From positions 78,843 to 142,842 of the forward strand of contig NZ_NHYN01000004.1 in NCBI RefSeq assembly GCF_003288845.1: a DNA stretch of 64,000 nt, written 5' to 3'. This stretch comes from Helicobacter monodelphidis (GTDB lineage: Bacteria; Campylobacterota; Campylobacteria; Campylobacterales; Helicobacteraceae). The notes beneath the pieces are model-generated. The model did not search any database, was not told the origin of the DNA, and worked only from the letters and a program-made list of their open reading frames with translations. The position numbers and the translations under genes were made by a program. Shown here piece after piece: positions 54,874 through 63,969 of this stretch (positions are counted from its first letter, which is position 1; the number at the start of each line of letters is the position of its first letter).

Positions 54874-56208
54874 ATGCAAAGAGAATCTAAGAAGTTGCAT
54901 TTAATTTCTTTAGGTTGCGTTAAAAATCTTGTTGATAGTGAGGTGATGTTAGGGCAACTTAAAGATTATGAGGTGATTGATGATATTCATTCAGCTGATG
55001 TTATTATTGTTAATACTTGTGGTTTTATTGAGGCTGCAAAGTCAGAGAGTTTAAGAGCAATTTTTGATGCAATGCGTGACCGAAAGGAGGGTGCAATTCT
55101 TGTTGTTAGTGGTTGTTTATCGGAACGCTACCGGCAGGAACTTCAAAAAGAGATGAGTGAGATTGATATTATCACAGGAGTGGGCGATTATGACCATATT
55201 TTAGAGATGATTGAACAAAGAAAGGGAGAGTTTACGCCACAGACATTTTTAAATGATGATTCCCATGAACGTGTAATCACTGCTTCTGTGGTTCATGCTT
55301 ATGTAAAGATTAGCGAGGGCTGTAACCAGCAGTGCAGTTTTTGTGCGATACCACAATTTAAAGGTAAATTGCAGTCGCGTGGCATTCAATCCATTGTCAA
55401 AGAAGTACAGAATCTTATAGCAAAGGGTTATTGCGATTTTTCATTTGTTGCACAAGATTCAAGCTCATATTTGCTTGATAAGGGTATTAAGGATGGGCTG
55501 ATCCAGTTAATTAAGGCTTTAGAGCAAGTAGCAGGTATTCGAAGTGTGCGTTTTTTATATCTCTATCCATCGACCACAAGCCTTGAGTTGATTGACTGCA
55601 TTGCCCAATCACCCATTGTTCAAAATTATTTTGATATGCCCATTCAGCATATTTCAGATTCTGTATTGAGACGTATGCGACGAGGCGTGAACGCAAAAAA
55701 ACATTTGGAGATTTTAACAAAAATGCGGGATATTCCGGATTCTTTTATTCGTACTTCTTTAATTGTGGGTTATCCTGAAGAGAGTGAATTAGAATTCAAT
55801 GAATTGAAAGCATTTCTAAATAATTTTAGCTTTGACCGTGTCAACCTTTTTGGTTATTCTGATGAAGAGGGGACTTGGGCGTATCAGAATAAAGCTGAAT
55901 CTAAGATTAGCCAAAAAATAATCCATCAACGTTTGAAGCAGCTTGATTCTATTGTGATTCAACAGCAAAAGCAATCCTTGCAAAAGATGAAGAACTCTAT
56001 AATACCAGTGATTTTAGAGGGCGAAAGCGAGTATGATTTTTTATATAAAGCAAGGGATATGCGTTGGGCTCCTGAAGTTGATGGTGAAATTTTAATCAAT
56101 GAGGTAGAATATGAAGGCGATTTGAATCTTGGCTACTATCTTGCACGTATCACAGAAGTCTCTGATGAGGGGTTTTTGATTGCAACACTTGTGCAAAAAT
56201 ATGATTGA
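54874..56208 (+). CDS. rimO: ribosomal protein S12 methylthiotransferase RimO
   Basis: Radical-SAM enzyme adding a methylthio group to Asp of S12. The 444-residue product has the N-terminal UPF0004 domain (LISLGCVKNLVDSEVMLGQL; Cys in VNTCGFIEAAKSES and VSGCLSERY), the radical-SAM CxxxCxxC in SEGCNQQCSFCAIPQFKG (about 145-160) and a C-terminal TRAM domain. ATG 54874 lies one base after the murI stop. tilS begins within its last 8 bases. Confidence 0.96.
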   Translation: MQRESKKLHLISLGCVKNLVDSEVMLGQLKDYEVIDDIHSADVIIVNTCGFIEAAKSESLRAIFDAMRDRKEGAILVVSGCLSERYRQELQKEMSEIDIITGVGDYDHILEMIEQRKGEFTPQTFLNDDSHERVITASVVHAYVKISEGCNQQCSFCAIPQFKGKLQSRGIQSIVKEVQNLIAKGYCDFSFVAQDSSSYLLDKGIKDGLIQLIKALEQVAGIRSVRFLYLYPSTTSLELIDCIAQSPIVQNYFDMPIQHISDSVLRRMRRGVNAKKHLEILTKMRDIPDSFIRTSLIVGYPEESELEFNELKAFLNNFSFDRVNLFGYSDEEGTWAYQNKAESKISQKIIHQRLKQLDSIVIQQQKQSLQKMKNSIIPVILEGESEYDFLYKARDMRWAPEVDGEILINEVEYEGDLNLGYYLARITEVSDEGFLIATLVQKYD

Positions 56209-57217
56209 ATTATTGGGATACGATACCTTAAAAACAACAAAGAATCTTCTTGCATTCTCTGGCGGTGTTGATTCTTCAGCGTTATTTTTTTTATTATTAA
56301 AGCATAATATTTCCTTTGATATGGCATTTGTCAATTACCACACACGTCCTGAAAGTTGTTTGGAACAAGATTATGCACTTACACTTGCAGAGCAGTATCA
56401 AAAAAGGATTTTTATTCATTCTTCACCTTGCATTGTATATAATTTTGAGCATGAAGCAAGGCGGGTGCGATATAAATTTTTTGAACAAATTATTCAAAAA
56501 GAAGGCTATGAATCTTTGATTCTTGCACATCAATTAAATGATCGCTTAGAATGGTTGTTGATGTCGGTGTTGCGGGGTGGGGGATTGTCTAGCTTGATTG
56601 GGGCAAATTTTTTAGAAAAGAGGGGGTTAAAAACCTCTTATTTTTTGGTACGTCCTTTGTTGCATACGCCAAAATCAGTACTATATTCATTTTTGCAAGA
56701 TAATAACCATCATTTTTTTGAAGATGAATCTAATAATGATAAAAAATATAAACGCAACCAGATTCGCCAGATTCTTCCACAAAGTCTTATTGATGCGCAT
56801 GTGAAGCCTATTGTTCAAAGCTTTCAAATTTTACAGGAAGAATGCAGAGTTCTTTATCCTTTTACATTTCATATTCAAGAAGAATTAATTTTCTTTTTAA
56901 TGGATGGTGATTTACAAAACCTACAGGCCATTACAAAGGCTTGCAAGATTCTAGGCTATGTTCCATCTCTAAAGCAAAGAGAAGAGATACTTAAACAATC
57001 TTTTGAGGGAGTGATAGGTGGAGAAATTGCCGTGGGTATTTTTCGTAACCATATTCTTGTGTCTCCTTTCAAAAAATACCATATCCAGCATTCTTTAAGA
57101 GAACATAGGAAGTTTAAAGAAAGAATGCGTACCTTAAAGATCCCTCTGCATATTCGTCCTTATTTGTCCCATTTTCCACATTTGCTCAATAGTTTAGATA
57201 CTATCTCCTTAGACTAA
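56201..57217 (+). CDS. tilS: tRNA(Ile)-lysidine synthase
   Basis: Converts C34 of the CAU anticodon tRNA-Ile to lysidine. The 338-residue product has the PP-loop LLAFSGGVDSSAL (about 16-28) and the downstream HQLNDRLEWLLMSVLRGGGLSSLIG and RNQIRQILPQ segments of TilS; it is the short form without the long C-terminal domains. ATG 56201 overlaps rimO by 8 bp; an upstream TTG at 56180 is possible but adds residues before the usual start. It overlaps the convergent hydrogenase-like gene by 9 bp. Confidence 0.9.
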   Translation: MIELLGYDTLKTTKNLLAFSGGVDSSALFFLLLKHNISFDMAFVNYHTRPESCLEQDYALTLAEQYQKRIFIHSSPCIVYNFEHEARRVRYKFFEQIIQKEGYESLILAHQLNDRLEWLLMSVLRGGGLSSLIGANFLEKRGLKTSYFLVRPLLHTPKSVLYSFLQDNNHHFFEDESNNDKKYKRNQIRQILPQSLIDAHVKPIVQSFQILQEECRVLYPFTFHIQEELIFFLMDGDLQNLQAITKACKILGYVPSLKQREEILKQSFEGVIGGEIAVGIFRNHILVSPFKKYHIQHSLREHRKFKERMRTLKIPLHIRPYLSHFPHLLNSLDTISLD

Positions 57218-58924
57218 AATATAGATTCTTTCTTGAAAAGGTTTTAGTTTTTTAAGGGTTTTTTCACGCAATAAAGAATCGGCAAATCCATCACCACATA
57301 GCCATAAATGCTGTGTTTCTTGTTGTCTGGTAATCTCTAAAAGAACCTCCGCAATATCATTTGCATAGCTAACAATAGCACCATACGCAAGCCCGTAGCA
57401 ATCAAGCCCACCAATGGCGTATGCAAGATAATTTATTATAAATTTAGAATAATCAACCTGCCACAGATTATCTTTTTGTTTGAATTTGAGCGGATAGAGA
57501 CTTTCGTGTGGGTGATGAAAAGCATGAGCTAAGTCAAAAAAATCCTCATTCTTTCCTATCCATAGAGCTAAAGTTTTATAAAAATCAAATAAGTTTTTAC
57601 TCATTTCTTCTGCCAATGGAGGTAATGATGTATAAGCGTCTTTAAAGTTTAAAGAGTAATTCTGAAACAAAGAGGCTTGTTGTTTTGTTTTATTTTGTAA
57701 TTTTTCAAGAAGCAAACGTGGATTTGTTTCAAATTCAAATTGACTGATTGCAACAAGTTGAGAATCTTGAGAGCAAAACAAGTAGCTTTCATAATTGTGG
57801 TCAAGTACAATCCCTAAAGTGTGTTCTTTGGTTAAGAATGGTGATTGATTCAAGGATTCTAGTGAATAATTGGGTATTTTTGTGCTACAAGTTTGATAGG
57901 GCGGTAGTTTGGGCTGAATAACAGGTGTTGGAAAATGGTAGATATTATTTCCCATTGGCTCTTCAAATTGTGCCATTGTATCCCAGAAATCAGGCTCTGA
58001 ACAACCAAGACAGCCATGTCCGGCAGCGATGGGCCAACTGATTTTGTCATTAAATTTGATTTTTGGACAATTATTAAAAACATAGGGACCTCTGCAACCA
58101 ACCTTATATAAGCATGCCCCTGCTATAGCTTTTTCATCACCAAATTCTTCAACAAATTCACCGGCTAAAAATGCACTTTTTCGTTCACATAAATCATGCA
58201 AACATTTACCATAAGCCCAGAGTGGACGCCCCAAATCATCACTTTCAGGAGTTTCACCAAATAGAAAAAAACTCATCAAGCTAACCGCAATATTACGGTC
58301 GCTTGGTGGGCAACCAGCAATTTGCACAATATCTTTGTGTGGTAATAATTCTTTAATGGGGTAGGCGTGGGTTGGATTGGGATAAGCGACTTGAATGCCT
58401 CCATAGCAAGCACAAGAACCCACAGCAAAGATGGCAAGAGCCTTTTCTCCTAATTCCTTAATTTCATCGGCCCCACTTTTACCCCCTGAACCGATGGTAA
58501 CATAAAATTCACCACTCCCTAATGAAATACTTCCCTCGACCAGAAGGATATATTTTCCTTCCTTAACAATACGTTCCAGATTTTCCTTGCATTGATGTCC
58601 GCTACCTGCCATTAGCATATCGTGGTATTCAATCCGCATAACATCAAAAATCAAAGTTTCAAATGTGGGTAGGGAGCTGCGCAAAATGCTTTCGCTACAA
58701 CCTGAACATTCTTCCATATGCAACCAAACAATTTTTATATCTTCAAGTGTTTCTAAAATTTCTGTTGTTGTTTCCAGTGATTCTTTAGGAATGGAAAGAA
58801 GTTTAAGGTTTTCTGCAATCCACTTTTGGGATTTCTCGTCACGCAAGGAAATAGATTTTTGTTGTTTGTTTCCTTGTAACTTCAGAGATTCTAATCGTTG
58901 TTGTAGTTTTTCTGTATTTTGCAC
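57209..58924 (-). CDS. [NiFe]-hydrogenase small-subunit-like protein with an extra C-terminal domain (HydE/HydA2-like)
   Basis: Residues about 60-345 match the small subunit: C73-S-G-C76, GSCACYGG (171-173), AGCPPSDR (205), the distal cluster KCLHDLCERK (241-246), CLYKVGCRGP, NNCPKIK and GHGCLGCSEPDFWD (305-308), so three Fe-S clusters look possible. There is no Tat signal, and no large subunit is nearby. A C-terminal region of about 225 residues is foreign to small subunits. Helicobacter HydE and Campylobacter HydA2 are similar orphan proteins tied to hydrogenase function or maturation. The start is GTG 58924 with AAAGGAG upstream. Confidence 0.8.
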   Translation of the reverse strand: MQNTEKLQQRLESLKLQGNKQQKSISLRDEKSQKWIAENLKLLSIPKESLETTTEILETLEDIKIVWLHMEECSGCSESILRSSLPTFETLIFDVMRIEYHDMLMAGSGHQCKENLERIVKEGKYILLVEGSISLGSGEFYVTIGSGGKSGADEIKELGEKALAIFAVGSCACYGGIQVAYPNPTHAYPIKELLPHKDIVQIAGCPPSDRNIAVSLMSFFLFGETPESDDLGRPLWAYGKCLHDLCERKSAFLAGEFVEEFGDEKAIAGACLYKVGCRGPYVFNNCPKIKFNDKISWPIAAGHGCLGCSEPDFWDTMAQFEEPMGNNIYHFPTPVIQPKLPPYQTCSTKIPNYSLESLNQSPFLTKEHTLGIVLDHNYESYLFCSQDSQLVAISQFEFETNPRLLLEKLQNKTKQQASLFQNYSLNFKDAYTSLPPLAEEMSKNLFDFYKTLALWIGKNEDFFDLAHAFHHPHESLYPLKFKQKDNLWQVDYSKFIINYLAYAIGGLDCYGLAYGAIVSYANDIAEVLLEITRQQETQHLWLCGDGFADSLLREKTLKKLKPFQERIYILV

Positions 58925-58939
58925 GGTATATAGCTCCTT

Positions 58940-59401
58940 TTATGGGATAAAGATAGTGACATTCTTGCTACCGCTACCATCAACTGAAGGACTTTGATAG
59001 AAGAACTGTGTTCCTGTAATTTTACCACCGACATCCCAGAGTGTCAAAAAGCCATCAACAATTCCATCTCGATTAGTGTCAATCTCCCTTGTTGCAAGAA
59101 TTTTTGAGGGTGCTCCACCATAGGTTGCAAAATCTCTACTTCCTCCACCATAACCACAAACGAGAGTAACAATTTTAAATTCATCATCGTTGTGTTCTTG
59201 GTAACTACGCGTTTGCCCATAGTCAAAGTTTTCGATGCCACCTCCATTTGAGAGAATTCTAACAACTTCTACGCGTGTAACTTGTGGAGCTTTTTTCCCC
59301 GCTGTTGGGCAACGAACGGAAATATCATTAAATTCGTATCCTTGAAAATTTGCTGCAAAGCCCACATTCCACATTATTAAGAATGTTATAAAAAAACGCA
59401 T
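58940..59401 (-). CDS. small secreted protein with a calcium-loop-like motif
   Basis: The 153-residue product has a signal peptide (MRFFITFLIMWNVGFA, cleavage before ANFQG) and a mature domain with two Cys that may pair (RCPTAG near 31, LVCGYGG near 82). Residues D108-x-N-x-D112-G-x-x-D116 form an EF-hand/dockerin-type calcium loop. AAGGAGA lies upstream of the ATG. It ends 15 bp before the hydrogenase-like gene on the same strand, so they are probably co-transcribed. I recognise no family. Confidence 0.7.
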   Translation of the reverse strand: MRFFITFLIMWNVGFAANFQGYEFNDISVRCPTAGKKAPQVTRVEVVRILSNGGGIENFDYGQTRSYQEHNDDEFKIVTLVCGYGGGSRDFATYGGAPSKILATREIDTNRDGIVDGFLTLWDVGGKITGTQFFYQSPSVDGSGSKNVTIFIP

Positions 59402-59489
59402 TTTTTGTCTCCTTGCCTTGAAAAAATTTGCAACTCACAAGCAAACAGAGTTCCAGCTATCCTTAATGCGACATTAACTATTTTTAAGC

Positions 59490-59495
59490 TAAAAT
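59490..59495 (+). promoter_or_regulatory. -10 element TAAAAT of ffh
   Basis: TAAAAT about 28 bp before the ffh ATG, in the 121-bp divergent spacer. Confidence 0.4.
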
Positions 59496-59522
59496 GGTGG
59501 GCAAAAAATTAGGAGTAAAGTA

Positions 59523-60872
59523 ATGTTTGATACCTTAAGTGAATCCTTTAAGGGTGCAATCAATAAAATTCGCTTTTCCGACGATGAAAAGTCGTTAAAG
59601 CGGGCGTTAGACGATTTGAAAAAGGCATTATTGAAGGCTGATGTGCATTTTAAGGTTGTCAAGGAGCTTTTAAGGCATGTCGAGTCTCAAACAAAACAAA
59701 AAGGTATCGGGCGGGAGAATTTTTTAGAAGCAATTAAAAGCGGTTTAAATGCAGTTTTAGATAGAGGTGGCCATCAGGGGTTTGTATTTTTTCATACGCC
59801 ACCAACAATCGTTTTAATGGTTGGACTTCAAGGTAGTGGTAAAACAACAACAACAGCGAAGTTGGCACATTTTTTGAAAGGTAAGGGTAAAAAAATTCTG
59901 CTCGCGGCTTGTGACTTGCAACGATTGGCTGCTGTGGAACAATTACGGCAATTAAGTACGCAAGTTGAGGTAGATTTTTTCGCACTGGATAATGAGAGTA
60001 ATCCCGTTGAGGTTGCTAAACAAGCTTTGAAACAAGCGGAATCTGGGCTCTATGATGTGCTTTTGTTGGATACTGCTGGGCGATTAGCGATTGATGAAGA
60101 ATTGATGGCAGAATTGAAAGCAATTAAAAATGCAATTAATCCTTTTGAAACATTTTATGTTGCTGATAGTTTGAGTGGACAAGACGGTATTCGTGCTGCT
60201 AAAACTTTTCATCAAGAAATTGGTATTAGCGGTGTGATTTTAAGCAAATTTGATGGCGATAGCAAGGGGGGGATTGCACTTTCTGTGGCGTATGAATTGG
60301 AATTACCTTTGCGTTTTATTGGTAATGGTGAAAAAATTGCTGATATTGAGCCTTTTATTCCTGAACGTGTTGTCGGGCGTTTGATGGGAGCAGGGGACAT
60401 TGCAACTTTGGCAGAAAGAAGTGTAAGCGTTATTTCTCCTAAGGAGGCAAAGGAAGTTGCCAAAAAAATTAAAAAGGGTAGCTTCACTTTTAATGATTTT
60501 CTTGCACAGCTTGAAAATGTGAAGAAACTGGGTTCTATGCAGTCTATTATATCGATGATTCCTGGAATGGGCAATATGGCAAGTGCACTGAAAGATGTCG
60601 ATTTGGAAAATTCAGTGGAGATTAAACATATTCGTGCAATTGTGAATTCTATGACACCAAAAGAACGCGAAGATCCTTCATTGTTGAATGGAAGTCGTCG
60701 CAAAAGGATTGCAAATGGGGCTGGATTAAGTGTTGCTGATGTAAATCGATTAATTAAGCAATTTGATAATGCAGCAAAGATAGCAAAGAAGTTTTCCAAT
60801 AAAAAAGGCGGAATGGCTGATATGATGAATCTTATGCAACAAGCTAAGATGGGGCAATTAGGGAGAAAATAG
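59523..60872 (+). CDS. ffh: signal recognition particle protein Ffh
   Basis: SRP54 GTPase that binds signal sequences and SRP RNA for co-translational membrane targeting. The 449-residue product has the N-domain, the G-domain P-loop MVGLQGSGKTTTTAKLA (about 99-115), LLLDTAGRL, LSKFDGDSKGG and the Met-rich M-domain (IISMIPGMGNMASAL ending MADMMNLMQQAKMGQLG). The SRP RNA gene was not found here. It is followed by a hairpin and the rpsP operon. Confidence 0.97.
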   Translation: MFDTLSESFKGAINKIRFSDDEKSLKRALDDLKKALLKADVHFKVVKELLRHVESQTKQKGIGRENFLEAIKSGLNAVLDRGGHQGFVFFHTPPTIVLMVGLQGSGKTTTTAKLAHFLKGKGKKILLAACDLQRLAAVEQLRQLSTQVEVDFFALDNESNPVEVAKQALKQAESGLYDVLLLDTAGRLAIDEELMAELKAIKNAINPFETFYVADSLSGQDGIRAAKTFHQEIGISGVILSKFDGDSKGGIALSVAYELELPLRFIGNGEKIADIEPFIPERVVGRLMGAGDIATLAERSVSVISPKEAKEVAKKIKKGSFTFNDFLAQLENVKKLGSMQSIISMIPGMGNMASALKDVDLENSVEIKHIRAIVNSMTPKEREDPSLLNGSRRKRIANGAGLSVADVNRLIKQFDNAAKIAKKFSNKKGGMADMMNLMQQAKMGQLGRK

Positions 60873-60918
60873 ATAGAAATTTTAAAAGAATATACTATTT
60901 TCTAAATATCTAGTGAAA

Positions 60919-60941
60919 TTTTAAGCGTTAATGGCTTAAAA
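60919..60941 (+). terminator. hairpin between ffh and rpsP
   Basis: TTTTAAGC (60919-60926) pairs perfectly with GCTTAAAA (60934-60941) with a 7-base loop, followed by TGGCGTTTTTATTTTA. It can be an ffh terminator or attenuator; a TAGAAT at 60958-60963 then could start the rpsP operon. Confidence 0.5.
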
Positions 60942-60978
60942 TGGCGTTTTTATTTTATAGAATATTCAAGGAGTTATT

Positions 60979-61230
60979 ATGACTGTGGTGAGATTAACCC
61001 GAATGGGTCGCAAAAAAAAGCCTTTCTATCGGATTGTCGTAACAGATAGTCGCAAAAGACGAGATGGTGGCTGGATTGAATCTATTGGTTATTATAATCC
61101 ATTAAAAGAAGAAGATAGAGTGAAGTTTGATATGGAGCGTTTGAAGTATTGGGTTGGTGTTGGTGCAAAGATGAGTGAAAGAGTTGCAATTTTAACAGGT
61201 CATAAAACAGCCCACCAATCAAAAGCGTAA
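60979..61230 (+). CDS. rpsP: 30S ribosomal protein S16
   Basis: Assembly protein of the small subunit. The 83-residue product begins [25 protein letters not shown], the S16 signature, with [14 protein letters not shown] following. CAAGGAG is upstream of the ATG. It heads the rpsP-khpA-rimM-trmD-rplS operon. Confidence 0.98.
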   Translation: MTVVRLTRMGRKKKPFYRIVVTDSRKRRDGGWIESIGYYNPLKEEDRVKFDMERLKYWVGVGAKMSERVAILTGHKTAHQSKA

Positions 61231-61240
61231 GGATAGAAGC

Positions 61241-61489
61241 GTGATTGAACGATTTGTGGAACAATTTGTTCATAAGATAGCTATTAATCCCTCTGTTGTA
61301 CGTGTTGAAAGTGAAAAGATTGAGAGTAATTTTATCCAGATTACAATTTTTGCGTCGAGCCAGGATACTGGTCGCTTGATTGGTAAAGATGGCAAGATGA
61401 TAGGAGCAATCAAGACACTTGTCGCAGCTTGTAAAGCTAAGAATGGTTGTTCCTATAAAATTACGGTTAAAGCCGTTGATGATTTTTAA
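61241..61489 (+). CDS. khpA: KH-domain RNA-binding protein KhpA
   Basis: An 82-residue single KH domain; the GxxG loop is in RLIGKDGKMIGAIKTL. KhpA proteins bind many RNAs, often with KhpB. The start is GTG 61241 with AAGGAT about 7 bp upstream. Its TAA shares one base with the rimM ATG. Confidence 0.92.
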   Translation: MIERFVEQFVHKIAINPSVVRVESEKIESNFIQITIFASSQDTGRLIGKDGKMIGAIKTLVAACKAKNGCSYKITVKAVDDF

Positions 61490-62028
61490 TGAGTCAAAAA
61501 GTCATTGTTGGTAAAATAGGGCGGAGTGTTGGTTTAAAAGGTGCAATGAAGCTTTATTTGTTAGGCGATTTTCCAGATGTTATTTTGTCTGGACGGTCTT
61601 TTTTTTGCAATCGGCAGTCTGTCGTCATTCAGCAATATGATTCTAAGCAATCCCTTATTTTCTTTGAAAATATTACCACACCTGAAATGGCAAGAGTTTT
61701 TGTTGGGCATTTTTTAAGTTGTTCTGAAGAGCAAACACGTCAATGGTGTGCCTTGCAAGAGGGGCAGTTTTTTTGGTTTGAGATTATTGGGGCTAGTGTT
61801 ATCGAAAGCAACGAGACTTTAGGAGAGGTAGTTGAGATTGAACGTATCGGTGATATCGATTATTTGGTGATTCAGACTCATCAGGATTTACAAAAAAAGG
61901 GTGAGCCGAGTCGTTTTATGCTTCCATACACCGAACGTTTTATTGTTCAGACAACAAGGGTGGTGGGTTGTCCGGAGTGTATAAAAATCATCACTCAAGG
62001 GGCTAAAGATATTTTGCAGGCGAGTTGA
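61489..62028 (+). CDS. rimM: ribosome maturation factor RimM
   Basis: Assists 30S head assembly around S19. The 179-residue product has the N-terminal beta-barrel (KVIVGKIGRSVGLKGAMKLYLLGD) and a PRC-barrel domain (FFWFEIIGASVIESNETLGEVVEI; LPYTERFIVQTT). Its TGA overlaps the trmD ATG (TGATG). Confidence 0.94.
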   Translation: MSQKVIVGKIGRSVGLKGAMKLYLLGDFPDVILSGRSFFCNRQSVVIQQYDSKQSLIFFENITTPEMARVFVGHFLSCSEEQTRQWCALQEGQFFWFEIIGASVIESNETLGEVVEIERIGDIDYLVIQTHQDLQKKGEPSRFMLPYTERFIVQTTRVVGCPECIKIITQGAKDILQAS

Positions 62029-62735
62029 TGCATTTTAGTTTTTTAACGCTTTTTCCCTCATTGCTTGAGGGTTATTTTAAGGATTCTATTCTCAAAAGAG
62101 CAATAGATGAGCGGTTAATTTCCCTTTCTATTATTAATTTTCGGCAATTTAGCTTAAATCGTCATCATAAGGTGGATTCTCCTCAAATTGGGGGTGGAGC
62201 GGGTATGGTTTTAGATTCTTTACCTTTGTACAATGCTTTGGGGCATATTCGTTCGCTTGACCAAAATGCACATATTGTTTTTGTTCTTCCTGTTGCTAAA
62301 CCTTTCAGGAGTTGCGATGCTAAGCGACTTGCACAACAAAAAAAGCATATCGTTTTTGTGTGTGGACGTTATGAGGGAATTGATGAACGTGTAATTGAAG
62401 AATGTGCTGATGAGGTTTTTTGTTTAGGTGATTTTGTTTTGACAGGTGGAGAAATTGCTGCTTTGGCATTTTGTGATTCAATTTCAAGGTATGTTGACGG
62501 TGTATTGGGAAATGAAGAATCCTTAAAAGAAGAAAGTTTTGAATCATATTTGCTAGAGCCTCCATGTTTTTCTAGGCAAAAAATAGACCATTTTCTCTTG
62601 CCACCTTCAGAGTATTCAAAGGGAAATCATGCTAGAATAAAGGCTTTAAAAGTGAGATTTTCAGAGGCAAAAACGCGGTATTACCGCCCAGATCTTTATC
62701 AAAAATACTTACTATACCAAAAGGAATGTAAATGA
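62028..62735 (+). CDS. trmD: tRNA (guanine-N1-)-methyltransferase
   Basis: SPOUT enzyme forming m1G37 in tRNAs. The 235-residue product has [25 protein letters not shown], the trefoil-knot [14 protein letters not shown] and [20 protein letters not shown] 62028 is preferred over the TTG at 62025 because it forms the usual TGATG coupling with rimM. It overlaps rplS by 4 bp (ATGA). Confidence 0.97.
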   Translation: MHFSFLTLFPSLLEGYFKDSILKRAIDERLISLSIINFRQFSLNRHHKVDSPQIGGGAGMVLDSLPLYNALGHIRSLDQNAHIVFVLPVAKPFRSCDAKRLAQQKKHIVFVCGRYEGIDERVIEECADEVFCLGDFVLTGGEIAALAFCDSISRYVDGVLGNEESLKEESFESYLLEPPCFSRQKIDHFLLPPSEYSKGNHARIKALKVRFSEAKTRYYRPDLYQKYLLYQKECK

Positions 62736-63103
62736 AAAATAGGTACATTGCGGATTTTGAAAAGGCACAAATAGGCAGTAAAGAGATTCCACAATTCAAG
62801 GCAGGGGATACCTTGAGGCTAGGTATCCATATTAAAGAAGGTGATAAGAGTAGAGTTCAGTACTTTGAGGGTATTTGTATCGCAGTTCGTGGTGAGGGTG
62901 CAGGAAAAACTTTTGTTACTCGTAAAATAGCGGCAAATGGAGTGGGTGTGGAGAGAATATTTCCGCTATATAGTGATAGCTTGGAGAGTATTAAGCTTTT
63001 ACGCGTTGGACGCGTTCGCCGTGCAAAACTCTATTATTTGCGTAATCGTAGTGGTAAAGCAGCACGTATCAAGGAAGTTAGAAAGAAAGTTGCTGTAGCG
63101 TAG
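62732..63103 (+). CDS. rplS: 50S ribosomal protein L19
   Basis: Intersubunit-bridge protein of the large subunit. The 123-residue product has [38 protein letters not shown] and the basic C-terminus [19 protein letters not shown]. It is the last gene of the operon; a C7-T6 tract (63150-63162) lies downstream. Confidence 0.98.
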   Translation: MKNRYIADFEKAQIGSKEIPQFKAGDTLRLGIHIKEGDKSRVQYFEGICIAVRGEGAGKTFVTRKIAANGVGVERIFPLYSDSLESIKLLRVGRVRRAKLYYLRNRSGKAARIKEVRKKVAVA

Positions 63104-63320
63104 TTGTTTGTGTGAGGGATTTTCACTAGGTTTGAGGTGAAATAACCTTCCCCCCCTTTTTTCTCCTTTGCCATTTTCCAAAATTTTTCTCTTCTTTTAG
63201 GATTTTTTAATTTTTTATATCTTTTCTTATTTTTAGAGGTTATAAAAAGGTAGAAAATGTTTTGAATGTAAAAATTTGACTAGGATTAGACTTAAATATT
63301 TTAAATTAAAAAGGAATAAT

Positions 63321-63533
63321 ATGCCATTTGTCAATATCAGAATCACAAAAGAAAATGGAGAGCCTACAAAGGAGCAAAAAGAGGAGATTATAGAGGGTGT
63401 TACCGATCTTTTAGCCAAAGTGCTAAAAAAGAACAAAGCTTCAACTATTGTCATTATCGATGAAATCGACACGGATAATTATGGGTTTGGTGGCAAGAGT
63501 ATCACGGAAGTGAGAAAAGAGGTGAAGAAGTAG
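63321..63533 (+). CDS. 4-oxalocrotonate tautomerase family enzyme
   Basis: A 70-residue tautomerase; after Met removal Pro1 would be the catalytic base (MPFVNIRITKENG). The segment KKNKASTIVIIDEIDTDNYGFGGKSITEVRK is typical of the H. pylori 4-OT homologue. The ATG at 63321 is preceded by AAAAAGGA; upstream in-frame codons would bury Pro1. The physiological substrate is unknown in Helicobacter. Confidence 0.92.
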   Translation: MPFVNIRITKENGEPTKEQKEEIIEGVTDLLAKVLKKNKASTIVIIDEIDTDNYGFGGKSITEVRKEVKK

Positions 63534-63630
63534 AATCGCGGGACTAAGTCAATCAAATTATAGAATTGGTGTCTTAAAAACATGGGGTTCTATCTTAATT
63601 TTCTAAAGCTAGGAAGCTGAATGATAGCTT

Positions 63631-63726
63631 GTGAGAAAGATAGGATTTCTTGTTATTTCTGCGTTATTTTTTAATATTTATTTTGGTGAGCAATCGTATG
63701 CAACTTGTCTTAAAGAAAGATTCTAA
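63631..63726 (+). CDS. possible tiny secreted peptide (31 aa, GTG start)
   Basis: GTG 63631 opens a frame with a signal-peptide-like MRKIGFLVISALFFNIYFGEQ and a short tail with one Cys (ATCLKERF). No good SD is visible, and stops lie just upstream. It resembles in design the small ORFs at 1525 and 39417, which is why it is listed. Confidence 0.22.
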   Translation: MRKIGFLVISALFFNIYFGEQSYATCLKERF

Positions 63727-63732
63727 GCGGTT

Positions 63733-63969
63733 TTGCTCTTTTTATTGTTGTATAGAATCTTACTTTTTGCACCCTTGCAATATAAGCCACCATACAAAAA
63801 CAACCAAAATGCCCATGCACAATTAATCTTAGTAATATCCTTGTGGATAGGGATAATCGCGTGTATTTGCTTGACTTTGGCAAAAGCTATTTTCTCGCTA
63901 ATTTGGAGAAAAAAAACAATCCGCCCCGCCCACACACAACCCAAAAAAACAAACCGCCCCCGCACCTAA
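63733..63969 (+). CDS. possible small membrane protein (78 aa, TTG start)
   Basis: From TTG 63733 the frame encodes two hydrophobic segments (LLFLLLYRILLFAPL and LILVISLWIGIIACICLTLA) and a basic Pro/Thr-rich tail. A competing minus-strand frame (63723-63965) is also open. Base composition is unusual: the last 70 bases are C-rich and almost free of G on this strand. Neither frame has a convincing SD. Confidence 0.25.
   Translation: MLFLLLYRILLFAPLQYKPPYKNNQNAHAQLILVISLWIGIIACICLTLAKAIFSLIWRKKTIRPAHTQPKKTNRPRT

Noticed and set aside
60212..60799. 195-codon minus-strand ORF antisense to ffh
   Set aside because: It lies wholly inside the strongly conserved ffh, has no SD, and its product shows no domain.
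63150..63156. C7 tract after rplS as a phase-variation element
   Set aside because: It is short, lies outside any coding sequence and is not placed between promoter boxes that I can recognise.
63723..63965. Minus-strand 80-codon ORF at the right edge
   Set aside because: No SD, runs opposite to a slightly more plausible plus-strand frame, and contains no recognisable motif.
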